From a virus, in IMG/VR virus record IMGVR_UViG_3300019360_000287, positions 1 through 23,247 of that record: a stretch of 23,247 bases of DNA; one strand, given 5' to 3'. Both the position numbers and the translations under genes were made by a program. Below the pieces are notes generated by a model. The model did no database searches, was not told the DNA's origin, and saw nothing but the letters and a program-made list of their open reading frames with translations. Shown here piece by piece: positions 8,066 through 15,534 of the stretch. Position 1 is the first letter of the stretch; each line of letters begins with the position of its first letter.

Positions 8066-9064
8066 ATGGCATTGAACACCAACGACCGCCTGCAAGAGGC
8101 GTTCTCGCTGGCGCTGGAGGATCGGTCCCAGGGTTATTCCGATCTCGTCTCGAACTCGAATGCGCTGCTCTTCACCATGAAGAAGCGCAACCAGTTCAAG
8201 ACCTTCTCGGGCCCGACGATCCGCGAGCGCCTGCTCTACAACGAAAGCGGCACTTATACCCGTTATTCGGGCTATGAGTTCCTGAACCCGCAGCCGGCCG
8301 AGCTCTTCAACGACGCCGAGTTCACGCCGAGGCTCGCCGCCGTGTCGGTGACCTTGTCGAACGAGGAAATCCTGAAGAACTCCGGTCCGAACCAGCTCAA
8401 GGACGTGATGGAAGAGCACATCACAGCCGCCGAGCAGGAGCTGACCGACCGTTTCGTGGAAGATCTCCATGCCAATGGCGCGTTGCCGAACCAGATCGGC
8501 GGCCTGCAGCTCGTCATCCCGACGGTGGTGAATGCCGGCACCTATGGCGGCATCGCGCGGTCCAATGCCATCTGGCAGACGACCTCATACGATGCCAACT
8601 CGGCATTCCCCGGCATCACCCAGGTCGACGCCACGACGGTGCGCAAGATCTTCGAGACCATCATGATCCAGCGCAGCCGCGGCCCGAAGGGCCCGAACCT
8701 GATCCTGTCTTCGCAGGAGCATTATACGGCCTTCAGCTCGGCGCTTGTCGCCATCCAGCAGATCACCAATGAGAACGAGCTGGGCAAGCTCGGTTTCACG
8801 TCTCTGCGCTTCCATGGCGCCGGCAAAGCCGTCGATGTGGTTCTGGAAGGTGGCATCGGCACCGCCATGCCATCCAACACGACCTACTTCATCGACACGA
8901 CCTCATTGAAGTTCCGGTATCACCCGGATCGCAACTTCGTGAAGTTCGGCGGCAAGCAGATGCCGATCAATCAGGACGCTCTCGTGCAGCATATCGGGTT
9001 CTTCGGTGAGCTCACCATGAACAACCCGCTGCACATGGCGAAACTGTACGACTCGGCGCCGTAA
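8066..9064 (+). CDS. Major capsid protein
   Basis: This is the coat subunit of the icosahedral head. The 332-residue product lies after the scaffold gene and has one of the strongest ribosome sites in the window (AAGGAG before ATG 8066), as expected for the most abundant virion protein. The sequence has the look of HK97-fold coats of podoviruses and related phages: a helical N-arm, an extended-loop region (ETKxx-type RERLLYNESGTYTRYSGYE, about residues 53-71), a spine helix (about 105-135), then GGLQLVIPT and a Gly-rich GTYGGIARSNAIW around 150-175. The 34-nt gap from the scaffold stop holds only its ribosome site. It is shorter than P22 coat (430 residues), so it probably lacks the P22 insertion domain. 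Codons are uniformly GC-rich. Confidence 0.88.
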   Translation: MALNTNDRLQEAFSLALEDRSQGYSDLVSNSNALLFTMKKRNQFKTFSGPTIRERLLYNESGTYTRYSGYEFLNPQPAELFNDAEFTPRLAAVSVTLSNEEILKNSGPNQLKDVMEEHITAAEQELTDRFVEDLHANGALPNQIGGLQLVIPTVVNAGTYGGIARSNAIWQTTSYDANSAFPGITQVDATTVRKIFETIMIQRSRGPKGPNLILSSQEHYTAFSSALVAIQQITNENELGKLGFTSLRFHGAGKAVDVVLEGGIGTAMPSNTTYFIDTTSLKFRYHPDRNFVKFGGKQMPINQDALVQHIGFFGELTMNNPLHMAKLYDSAP

Positions 9065-9082
9065 GCGAGAGGAGAGAGAACC

Positions 9083-9574
9083 ATGTGGACTATCCAAGAA
9101 AACTCCCTCGTCGGTCAGCCGCTCGGCGATACCTCGATCGTGCAGCGTCATGCGCTCGGTACGATCGTTCGCGCGAAGGACCCCACCTATGGCTCGGGCG
9201 AGTTCATCTACCTCAAAGGCGTTGCCTCGACGGTGGTGGGCTCGCTGGTCACTTATGACCAGACCCTTGCCACCACGACACTTGCGCCGGCGACCGGCGG
9301 CAAGGGTCCGGTTGCCGTTGCCATGTCCGCCAATGTTGCCAACCAGTATGGTTGGTATCAAATCGGCGGCGCGGCTGCGGTGAAGGCACCGAATGCGATG
9401 GCTCCGGGCGCCGATGTCTTCATGCTGGCGTCAACGCCTGGCAGCGTGGACGATACACAGGTGAACGGCGAGCAGGTCGTCAACACTGTGGTCTCAACAA
9501 CCACCGGCACCCCGTCAGCGGGCTTGGCGATCATTCAGGTCAATCGCCCGTTCCTGCAGGGCCAGATCGTCTAA
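9083..9574 (+). CDS. Probable capsid cement / decoration protein
   Basis: The product is 163 residues, Val/Thr/Ala/Gly-rich with no long helix or signal. It follows the coat gene by 18 nt behind a strong GAGGAGAGAG ribosome site. The content (ALGTIVRAKDPTYGSGEFIY, YGWYQIGGAAAV) resembles small beta-barrel capsid-stabilising proteins such as the DUF2190-type family encoded beside coat genes. Assignment rests on position, size and style. A strong terminator follows directly, so the scaffold-coat-cement genes can form a transcript that ends here. Confidence 0.65.
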   Translation: MWTIQENSLVGQPLGDTSIVQRHALGTIVRAKDPTYGSGEFIYLKGVASTVVGSLVTYDQTLATTTLAPATGGKGPVAVAMSANVANQYGWYQIGGAAAVKAPNAMAPGADVFMLASTPGSVDDTQVNGEQVVNTVVSTTTGTPSAGLAIIQVNRPFLQGQIV

Positions 9575-9582
9575 CGCCACGT

Positions 9583-9613
9583 GGGGCGGGGCTTCGGTCC
9601 CGCCCCTCTTCTT
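9583..9613 (+). terminator. Rho-independent terminator with UUCG tetraloop
   Basis: GGGGCGGG (9583-9590) pairs perfectly with CCCGCCCC (9599-9606). The stem is extended by a G-U and a C-G pair that closes a TTCG tetraloop (9593-9596), the very stable cUUCGg loop. TCTTCTTCCC follows, a pyrimidine-rich but not pure-U tail. It lies between the cement protein stop and the next ribosome site, so it probably terminates a share of transcription after the capsid genes and lets the remainder through. Confidence 0.75.
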
Positions 9614-9640
9614 CCCGCGCCCTCTCAGAAAGGAAAGCCC

Positions 9641-10375
9641 ATGTTCGATCCCACCGCTACAAGGCACTTGCATATAGAATTTCGTAACGTCGCCGTCGAG
9701 AACAAGGCCAAAAGCCTCAAGGAAGGCCGGCCCATCTTCGACCAGCAGGAGCAGGTCCATATCCGCTTCGTCGGCGACAACAAGAAAGAGCTGGTGGCCC
9801 CGGCGCATGAGAAATGCATGCGCGATCCGGCAACCGGCCTGTGGGTGAGCTATGCGCAAGTCTATCACCGCCACTATGAGGCGTTCAAATCGGGCGAGGC
9901 CGCAGTGGGCGACGGAACGCCTGTCGAGGAGCTGCCTTTCCTGGATGCGGCGCGCCGCGCCGAGCTCAAGGCCCTTCATATTCATACAGCCGAGGCCTTG
10001 GCCGGGCTCGAGGGCCCGAACCTCGCGCGTCTCGGCATGTTCGGCCGCGAGTTGAAGGAGAAGGCCAGGGCCTATATCGAGAAAGCGCGAGACAGCGCGC
10101 TCGAAACGCGCCTGGCGGCCGAGAATGCTGCGCTGACGCAGCGCATCGCCGCCCTGGAAGCGCAGTTGCTGGCCGGCCGCTCCACGGCACCACAGCCGGA
10201 CGAGGCCGCACCGGATGCGCCGGAAAGCGATGGACCGACGCCCTTCGACAATTGGCCCAATGCCGATCTGAAAGCCTTCATCAAGGAGCAGACCGGGCAG
10301 GCGCCGCGCGGAACGCCGACCCACGAAAAGCTGGTTCAGCTTGCCCTGCAGGCTCATGCGAGCAAGGCGGCCTGA
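9641..10375 (+). CDS. Virion-associated protein with HhH-like and SAP/HeH-like segments
   Basis: The product is 244 residues when started at ATG 9641, which has AAAGGAAA upstream; an in-frame GTG at 9581 would place the start inside the terminator, so I reject it. Residues 1-95 form an unassigned beta-rich domain. Residues about 100-147 (ELKALHIHTAEALAGLEGP, then LARLGMFGRELKEKA) look like a helix-hairpin-helix-style segment seen in many phage structural-block proteins. Residues 148-180 form a short coiled coil, followed by an acidic Pro/Ala linker. Residues 204-240 (NWPNADLKAFIKEQTG) look like a SAP/HeH-type fold, often nucleic-acid binding. Role unknown; DNA contact at the portal vertex or in head completion is a guess. 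Confidence 0.65.
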   Translation: MFDPTATRHLHIEFRNVAVENKAKSLKEGRPIFDQQEQVHIRFVGDNKKELVAPAHEKCMRDPATGLWVSYAQVYHRHYEAFKSGEAAVGDGTPVEELPFLDAARRAELKALHIHTAEALAGLEGPNLARLGMFGRELKEKARAYIEKARDSALETRLAAENAALTQRIAALEAQLLAGRSTAPQPDEAAPDAPESDGPTPFDNWPNADLKAFIKEQTGQAPRGTPTHEKLVQLALQAHASKAA

Positions 10376-10378
10376 GCC

Positions 10379-11074
10379 ATGACCATTCTCACAGCAATTC
10401 AGAATGCCTGCGCCATCATCCCGCTGAACCGGCCGGATGCGATCTTCGCCAGCCAGGAGCGCGAGCATTTTGAACTGCAGGTGCTGGCGAACATGGCGGC
10501 CGATCACATCGCCAAAGACTACGAATGGCAGAAACTCAAGAGCGTAGCGACCATCAATGGCGACGGTACGACGGAGGATTTCAGCTTTCCGGCCGACTAT
10601 GACCGAATGCTCAAGAAGGCTGAGCTGCGCACGAGCCGGCACATTGCCGCGCTGACGCATATCACCTCGAGCGACCGATGGCTCGACATGACCATTCGCC
10701 AGTTCAATCTGGTGGCCGGCGCCTGGACGATCCATGGCGATCAAATCCATATCAAGCCTGCGCCGGCCAACGGCGAAGAGGTCAAGTATTTCTACATGAG
10801 CTCGAAATGGGCCCTGGACAACAACGGCTCGGCGAAGGCGGCTTTCACAGCCGACAATGATACGTTCCGGCTCTCCGAGAAGCTGCTCGAATTATGCGTG
10901 ATCTGGAAATGGCGGGCCAATAAGGGCCTCGCCTATGCCGAGGATCTCGGGAACTACGAGGACGCGAAGGAGAAGCTGATCACCGCCGACAAGGGCTCGC
11001 GCATTCTGACCATCGGCCGCGGCCGCCTGCCGTCCGATGCTCAGATCGCCTATCCGGAGGCCATAGTTCCCTGA
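10379..11074 (+). CDS. Head-tail adaptor / tail accessory factor
   Basis: The product is 231 residues and mostly helical at its ends. Features are a helical N-terminus with conserved-looking YEWQKLKS, a central beta region containing FPADYDRMLKKAELR and VKYFYMSSKWAL, and a C-terminal helical bundle (DTFRLSEKLLELCVIWKWR, then an NYEDAKEKLI helix). This arrangement matches the adaptor proteins, P22 gp4-like in role, that bind beneath the portal ring in podoviruses. It lies 3 nt after its upstream neighbour and overlaps the downstream tail-hub gene (TGATG at 11072-11076), consistent with stoichiometric co-translation of portal-vertex parts. The assignment rests on style and position. Confidence 0.68.
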   Translation: MTILTAIQNACAIIPLNRPDAIFASQEREHFELQVLANMAADHIAKDYEWQKLKSVATINGDGTTEDFSFPADYDRMLKKAELRTSRHIAALTHITSSDRWLDMTIRQFNLVAGAWTIHGDQIHIKPAPANGEEVKYFYMSSKWALDNNGSAKAAFTADNDTFRLSEKLLELCVIWKWRANKGLAYAEDLGNYEDAKEKLITADKGSRILTIGRGRLPSDAQIAYPEAIVP

Positions 11075-12651
11075 TGCCGTCGCTTCGTCGAAAAGCCGTC
11101 GCGGCGCGGGCTCGCGCGCAGGCTATCCCTAAGACGTTCCCAGCACCCGTCCGCGGCTGGGTCACGTCGGAAAGCCTGATGACCGACCAGCCGGGCGCCG
11201 CTTCGATCCTCGAGAACTTCTTCCCGACGACGCGCGGGATAAGGCCGCGCGGGGGCAGGCTGCGCCATGCGACCATCACAGACGGCGTCTCGAGCCTCAT
11301 GGCCTGGCGCAGCGGCACCAGCGAGAGGATTTTCGCGAGCGATGCGGACAGCATCTACAACATCACGAGCCCGGCAAGCCCGACGGTGCAGCCCGCGGCC
11401 GATGTCTCAGGGCTGACAAGCGGGTTCTTTTCATCGACGATGTTCTCGACATCGGGTGGTGATTTCCTGATCGCCGTCAACGGCGCCAACGATCGGCGCG
11501 TCTACAACGGCTCGACATGGAGCACCAGCCCCAGCATCACGGGAGCTACGTCATCGACCTTTTCCTATGTCTGGGTGTTCAAGAACCGCCTGTTCTTCAT
11601 CCAGAAGAACACGCTCGTTGCCTGGTGCCTGCCCGTCGACAGTATTGGCGGGGCCGCGACGCAGATTTCGCTTTCCGGCGTCTTCAAGAAGGGCGGATCG
11701 CTGCTCTTCGGCACGACATGGTCGGTCGATGCCGGCGACGGCATGGATGACGTCTGCGTCTTCGTAACCACGACCGGCGAGATGGCGGCTTTCGCCGGCA
11801 CCGATCCCGCCCTTCCGACGGCCTGGGGACTGGTTGGCACCTACGACATCGGCCAGCCGCTCGGCCCCAATGCACATTTCCGCGCCGGCGGCGATGTGAT
11901 CATCGCCACGCTCGACGGGCTTGTCCCGCTGTCCGCGGCGAAAGAGAAGGATCCGGCGGCGCTGACGCTGGCCTCGATCACGCGGACCATCGAAGACGAA
12001 TGGCGCGCCCAGGCGCTCGCGCGGCAGTCCTCGCGCGCCTGGTCTTGCGTCAAATGGGTGGCGCGCAACATGGCCATCATCGGCCTGCCGACCGTCGGCG
12101 CGTCGGAAATCTATTGCTATGTCGTCAATCTCCTTACCGGAGCCTGGGCGAAATATACGAATTGGGACCTCTCTTGCTCGGTCGAGGCGGGAAGCCTGAT
12201 CTATTTCGGCACGCCCGGCGGGGGAGTCTATATTGCCGAGGCCGGCGGCACGGACGATGGGCAGACATACCTCTCGACATTCGTGGGCCGCTACGATCAT
12301 CTTGGGTCGCCGGCTTCGACAAAGACCGCCAGGATGGCGCGCACCACCTGGCTCTATCGGAAGCCGATAAACCCACGGGTCTCGTGCTCCTTCAACTACT
12401 TGCCGAAGCTGCCGCCTTATCCGGCCGCGGCATCGCATCCGAGCCTCGATGTCTGGGACGTGGGTCTCTGGGACGTCGCTCTGTGGGACTCCTCGACGAC
12501 GCAACAGACCGTGACGCGCTGGGTCAGCGTCACGGGCCAGGGATTTTCGGCGGCGCCGAACGTTCAGCTCACGAATTCCCATGTGGCGCCGCCGGAGGCG
12601 GAACTCGTCTCCTTCGATCTTCTCTATGAGCAGGGCGGCATCGCGGTATGA
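11074..12651 (+). CDS. Tail hub / nozzle-type beta-rich tail protein (P22 gp10-like role)
   Basis: The product is 525 residues, dominated by short beta-strands with Gly/Ser/Thr turns, without signal peptide. It begins with a basic stretch and a conserved-looking VRGWVTSESLMTDQPGAA. The body has several propeller-like strands (WRSGTSERIFASDADSIYNI, YVWVFKNRLFFI). Near the C-terminus Trp recurs every five residues at 461, 466 and 471 (VWDVGLWDVALWD), a signature I associate with this kind of phage tail protein. The position after the adaptor fits the hub that closes the portal channel and carries the tail tip. Start overlaps the adaptor stop and its stop overlaps the acetyltransferase start (ATGA). 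Confidence 0.68.
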   Translation: MPSLRRKAVAARARAQAIPKTFPAPVRGWVTSESLMTDQPGAASILENFFPTTRGIRPRGGRLRHATITDGVSSLMAWRSGTSERIFASDADSIYNITSPASPTVQPAADVSGLTSGFFSSTMFSTSGGDFLIAVNGANDRRVYNGSTWSTSPSITGATSSTFSYVWVFKNRLFFIQKNTLVAWCLPVDSIGGAATQISLSGVFKKGGSLLFGTTWSVDAGDGMDDVCVFVTTTGEMAAFAGTDPALPTAWGLVGTYDIGQPLGPNAHFRAGGDVIIATLDGLVPLSAAKEKDPAALTLASITRTIEDEWRAQALARQSSRAWSCVKWVARNMAIIGLPTVGASEIYCYVVNLLTGAWAKYTNWDLSCSVEAGSLIYFGTPGGGVYIAEAGGTDDGQTYLSTFVGRYDHLGSPASTKTARMARTTWLYRKPINPRVSCSFNYLPKLPPYPAAASHPSLDVWDVGLWDVALWDSSTTQQTVTRWVSVTGQGFSAAPNVQLTNSHVAPPEAELVSFDLLYEQGGIAV

Positions 12652-13091
12652 GGCCGGTTTATGGCAACGATGAAGCTGTGGCGATCCTCGTTTCAGCTCT
12701 CATCGAAGATTGCGACCGGGAGGATTTTGGCGACTGCACGGCCATTGGCGTGACGGACGGCGCTCATCTCGTCGGCGGTTTCGTGTTCCACAACTACAAT
12801 CCAAAGACCGGCGTGATCGAGATCAGCTTTGCCGGAAATAACCGCCGATGGTTGACGCGACCGGTTCTCTATGCGGCTTTCTCCTATGTCTTCGATCAGC
12901 TCGGCTGTCAGCTCGCCGTGGCCCGCACACCGGCCGGGCTGAAGAACGCGGTGCGCATCATAAGGGCCTATGGTTTCGAGCAAGTGACGGTACCGCGGCT
13001 CTTTGGCCGCAGCATGGACGGCATCATTTCGACGCTCACCGCGGAAGCGTGGCGTGCGAATGGTTTTCATAAGGGACACAGTCATGGGTAG
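12648..13091 (+). CDS. GNAT-family N-acetyltransferase-like protein
   Basis: GNAT enzymes move an acetyl group from acetyl-CoA to an amine. The 147-residue product shows the fold's order: an N-terminal helix, a strand pair around GAHLVGGFVFHNYNPKTGVI, a central strand EISFAGNNRRW followed by the helix beginning LTRPVLYAAFSYVF where acetyl-CoA would bind, then the usual late NAVRIIRAYGFE (N..A.....GF). The canonical Q/RxxGxG/A loop is degenerate here. Such genes recur inside the structural operons of podoviruses; the substrate is unknown, and a virion or host protein is possible. The start overlaps the tail gene stop (ATGA) and the 3' end overlaps the next gene by 8 nt. Confidence 0.75.
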   Translation: MRPVYGNDEAVAILVSALIEDCDREDFGDCTAIGVTDGAHLVGGFVFHNYNPKTGVIEISFAGNNRRWLTRPVLYAAFSYVFDQLGCQLAVARTPAGLKNAVRIIRAYGFEQVTVPRLFGRSMDGIISTLTAEAWRANGFHKGHSHG

Positions 13092-14643
13092 CAAGAGCAG
13101 CAAGGCCCCGAAGCCGCCTGATCCGAAGGTGGCGGCGGACGCCCAAGCCAAGATGAACATCGACACAGCCTTGGCTCAAAACGCCATCAACCGCACCAAT
13201 CAGATCACGGATGATGGGTCGATCATCTACACTGAAACGGGAAAACAAACAGTGGGTGGACGGGAGATCCCGATCTACACCGCGACCACAACACTGTCCG
13301 ACGCCCAGAAGCGGATCAAGAACGAGGCCGATGCCGCCAAATACAATCTCGCCAATGCCGCCAACTACTTGTCAGGAAGGATCAACAAGGAGCCCTTCAA
13401 GGTCGATGAGGAGGTGGAGGCGCGGCTCTTCGATCTCGGCAGCAAGCGTCTTGCGCCGCGCCTCGAGGAAGCGCGCCGCCAGGCTGAAACCGATGCCGCC
13501 AATCGCGGCCTTCGCCTGGGGTCTGATGCCTATGATCGGCTCATGCGCCAGGTGGGGGAGAACGAAAACGACGCCTACAATCAGCTCGCCGTGACCGGCC
13601 GCGCGGAAGCCTATGCTGAAGCAGATCGAAATCACACTCGAGATCTCAACTATCTCACGGCGCTGCTTTCGGGCAGCCAGGTCAGCCAGCCCAATTTCGT
13701 CAGCAACACGCCGCAGGCGGGCGTCGCGAACACACCTTACGCTCAAATTATCGATGGCGCTTATCAGAACCAGCTTGCGGCATATCAGCAAGAGCAGGCC
13801 GAGAAGAATGCGATGCTCGGCGGCCTGTTCGGCCTCGCCGGCACGGCGATCGCCTATTCCGACAGGCGGCTGAAGGAAGACATCCACAAGGTTGGCGAGA
13901 CGCCCGATGATCTCGGCATCTACAGCTATCGATACAAGGGCGGCGGCCCGCTGCGTCTCGGTCTCATCGCCCAGGAGGTCGAGAAGGAGAAGCCGGAAGC
14001 GGTCGTCAAAAGCCCGGACGGCTTCAAGATGGTCGACTATCGCAAGGCGCTTCGCCTTGGCGAACGTGCCGGTCAAACGAGCGGCCTTGTGCCGACGCCG
14101 CGGCCTCATCCCTTCCGCGATCCAGACAGGTTCTCTTATTCGCTGGAGCTTGCCGACATGGCGAAAGTGAAAGGGATTCCCGCTTACGATCAGCTTGCTG
14201 AGCGAGTTGCACCTGGCACGCTATCGCGTCTGGCCAATCTTCAGACAATGTTTGGCAAACCGTTTGATGTCTATGGTGCATACAGCCCAGGACATACAAC
14301 TGATTCCCAGCATAAATTGGGAAAGGCCTTTGACATAAACCTTTCCACGTCCATTCCTGAGAGGGCCCGCCTTATCGAGGCCGCGACACAGATGGGTTTT
14401 GCAGGTACAGGCACTTATGACAAAAACATCCCCGGCGTTCCCAATCCGGGTGTTCATATCGACGTTGGCCGGCGGCGTAGTTGGGGTGGGCACACAAAGA
14501 AGACCGGCAGCTTGCCGGCTCCTGACTGGCATAAAGCTGCCATTCGGCGTGGCCTCGCCGCCGGTGAGCCAGATATGGAGGCAATTGCCGCAAAGGTCGC
14601 CGCGGGATATCCGATATACGACCGCTCTGGCCGCCGCCGGTGA
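13084..14643 (+). CDS. Virion protein with S74-type chaperone domain and C-terminal M15 peptidase
   Basis: The product is 519 residues from ATG 13084 (AAGGGA about 7 nt upstream); the longer in-frame start at 13003 would lie inside the GNAT gene. Residues 1-245 are helical and Gln/Ala/Asn-rich, like internal or fibre-base virion proteins. Residues about 259-325 match the intramolecular chaperone/peptidase S74 pattern: SDRRLKEDI, IYSYRYKG, LGLIAQEVE, MVDYRKAL. S259 and K264 sit where the Ser-Lys self-cleavage dyad lies in that family. Residues about 350-470 form a zinc M15 peptidase domain, with SQHKLGKAFDI (H410, D417) and GVHIDVG (H458). The role is inferred: folding or processing of a tail component plus local peptidoglycan cutting during entry. 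DNA after about 14150 is visibly more AT-rich, so the peptidase end may be a recent graft. Confidence 0.82.
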   Translation: MGSKSSKAPKPPDPKVAADAQAKMNIDTALAQNAINRTNQITDDGSIIYTETGKQTVGGREIPIYTATTTLSDAQKRIKNEADAAKYNLANAANYLSGRINKEPFKVDEEVEARLFDLGSKRLAPRLEEARRQAETDAANRGLRLGSDAYDRLMRQVGENENDAYNQLAVTGRAEAYAEADRNHTRDLNYLTALLSGSQVSQPNFVSNTPQAGVANTPYAQIIDGAYQNQLAAYQQEQAEKNAMLGGLFGLAGTAIAYSDRRLKEDIHKVGETPDDLGIYSYRYKGGGPLRLGLIAQEVEKEKPEAVVKSPDGFKMVDYRKALRLGERAGQTSGLVPTPRPHPFRDPDRFSYSLELADMAKVKGIPAYDQLAERVAPGTLSRLANLQTMFGKPFDVYGAYSPGHTTDSQHKLGKAFDINLSTSIPERARLIEAATQMGFAGTGTYDKNIPGVPNPGVHIDVGRRRSWGGHTKKTGSLPAPDWHKAAIRRGLAAGEPDMEAIAAKVAAGYPIYDRSGRRR

Positions 14644-14759
14644 CTGCCGCATGAACCATGATGACCCGGGGGCTTAGCTTGGAAAATGCCTTTCTATCGG
14701 ATATCGGAGCTAAGCGATTCACCATCCATCTGTCATGACTGGCCAAGGATGCGGGTCGG

Positions 14760-15089
14760 TCACGTCTTCTCACAGGGCCAAAAGACTCGATCCCTGTAGA
14801 TTACAATTTCTCGATTGCGGTATTCGATGCCCTCGGTCACATAATCAATGGTGGCAAAAGTCATTTTCTCCATCCAGAATGGGTTACCGTCCGCCAACTT
14901 TAGTGTTTTGTCTCTCAGGCGGAATTCTGGCCCACTTCGAAAAAAGACCAGTTCAGCCGGCTCGTCAGTATCACCAAATCCGTATGAGCAAAATTTGGGA
15001 GTAGGGGAAGCGGCGAGGCAAGCGGCAGCCCCACACATCAAAGCTGCTGAGACCAAGACTATCCGCCTAACTTCGGTGATTAGTGCCAT
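14760..15089 (-). CDS. Small exported two-cysteine protein, paralogue 1 of cassette A
   Basis: This 109-residue product has a Sec signal peptide: basic n-region, hydrophobic core IVLVSAALMCGAAACLA, cleavage likely at about residue 26. The mature part is about 83 residues with two cysteines, one in CSYGF near its start and one in DRVFWPCEK at the end, probably joined by a disulfide in the periplasm or outside the cell. I chose ATG 15089 because GGAG lies 9 nt upstream and the length then equals that of paralogue 2 exactly; an upstream in-frame GTG at 15134 overlaps the preceding stop. It shares roughly 70% of residues with paralogue 2 by eye. The family is not recognised. Convergent with the virion gene ending at 14643. 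Probably lysogen-expressed cargo. Confidence 0.75.
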   Translation of the reverse strand: MALITEVRRIVLVSAALMCGAAACLAASPTPKFCSYGFGDTDEPAELVFFRSGPEFRLRDKTLKLADGNPFWMEKMTFATIDYVTEGIEYRNREIVIYRDRVFWPCEKT

Positions 15090-15130
15090 TTGTAGCCACT
15101 CCAAGGATCCACCCTCAGGATCGGCATTGG

Positions 15131-15460
15131 TCACATCTTCTCACAGGGCCAGAAGACCCGATCCAAATAGATCACGATTCGCTGGTTACGGTACTCGATG
15201 CCTTCGGTCCAGTAACTGATCGTGGCAAAGGTCACGGTTTCCTCCCAGATTCCGTGTTCCTCAGCCAGCCTTACCGTCTTGCCTTGGAGACGAAGCTCCG
15301 GATTGCCACGAAAGAAAACCAGCTCGGCAGGTTTGTCGCCCTGATCAAATCCGTATGAGCACCATTTGGGAGTAGGAGGGGCGGCGAGGCAGGTGACAGC
15401 CCCATACATCAAAGCTGCTGAGACTAAGGCTATCCGCCCGACGTCGATGATCGGTGTCAT
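15131..15460 (-). CDS. Small exported two-cysteine protein, paralogue 2 of cassette A
   Basis: The product is 109 residues from ATG 15460, with signal peptide core IALVSAALMYGAVTCLA followed by APPTPKWCSYGF. The mature protein alternates likely beta-strands (PAELVFFRG, ELRLQGKTVRL, VTFATISYW, EGIEYRNQRIVIYLD) and ends DRVFWPCEK, so the two cysteines bracket the fold. The ribosome site before 15460 is weak. A longer in-frame ATG at 15538 overlaps the ancestral stop of paralogue 3 (ATGA), so coupled initiation there, giving 26 extra residues, is possible; a signal peptide that begins at 15460 argues for the shorter form. Identity to paralogue 1 is highest in the final 30 residues. Function unknown. 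Confidence 0.75.
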   Translation of the reverse strand: MTPIIDVGRIALVSAALMYGAVTCLAAPPTPKWCSYGFDQGDKPAELVFFRGNPELRLQGKTVRLAEEHGIWEETVTFATISYWTEGIEYRNQRIVIYLDRVFWPCEKM

Positions 15461-15534
15461 GATTAAGGACCGGATGAAAGCATTGCACGGAGAGAATGAA
15501 CAGGGCTTCAAGGCCGTTGCAGAATTGCCTTGGG

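Noticed and set aside
9581-9640. Earlier GTG start for the 9641 gene
   Set aside because: It would place the start inside the terminator stem; ATG 9641 has a clear AAAGGA site.
14672-14715. 8-bp perfect inverted repeat GCTTAGCT / AGCTAAGC between convergent genes
   Set aside because: The 28-nt loop is too long for a convincing terminator, and no U-run follows on either strand; possibly chance or an old recombination mark.
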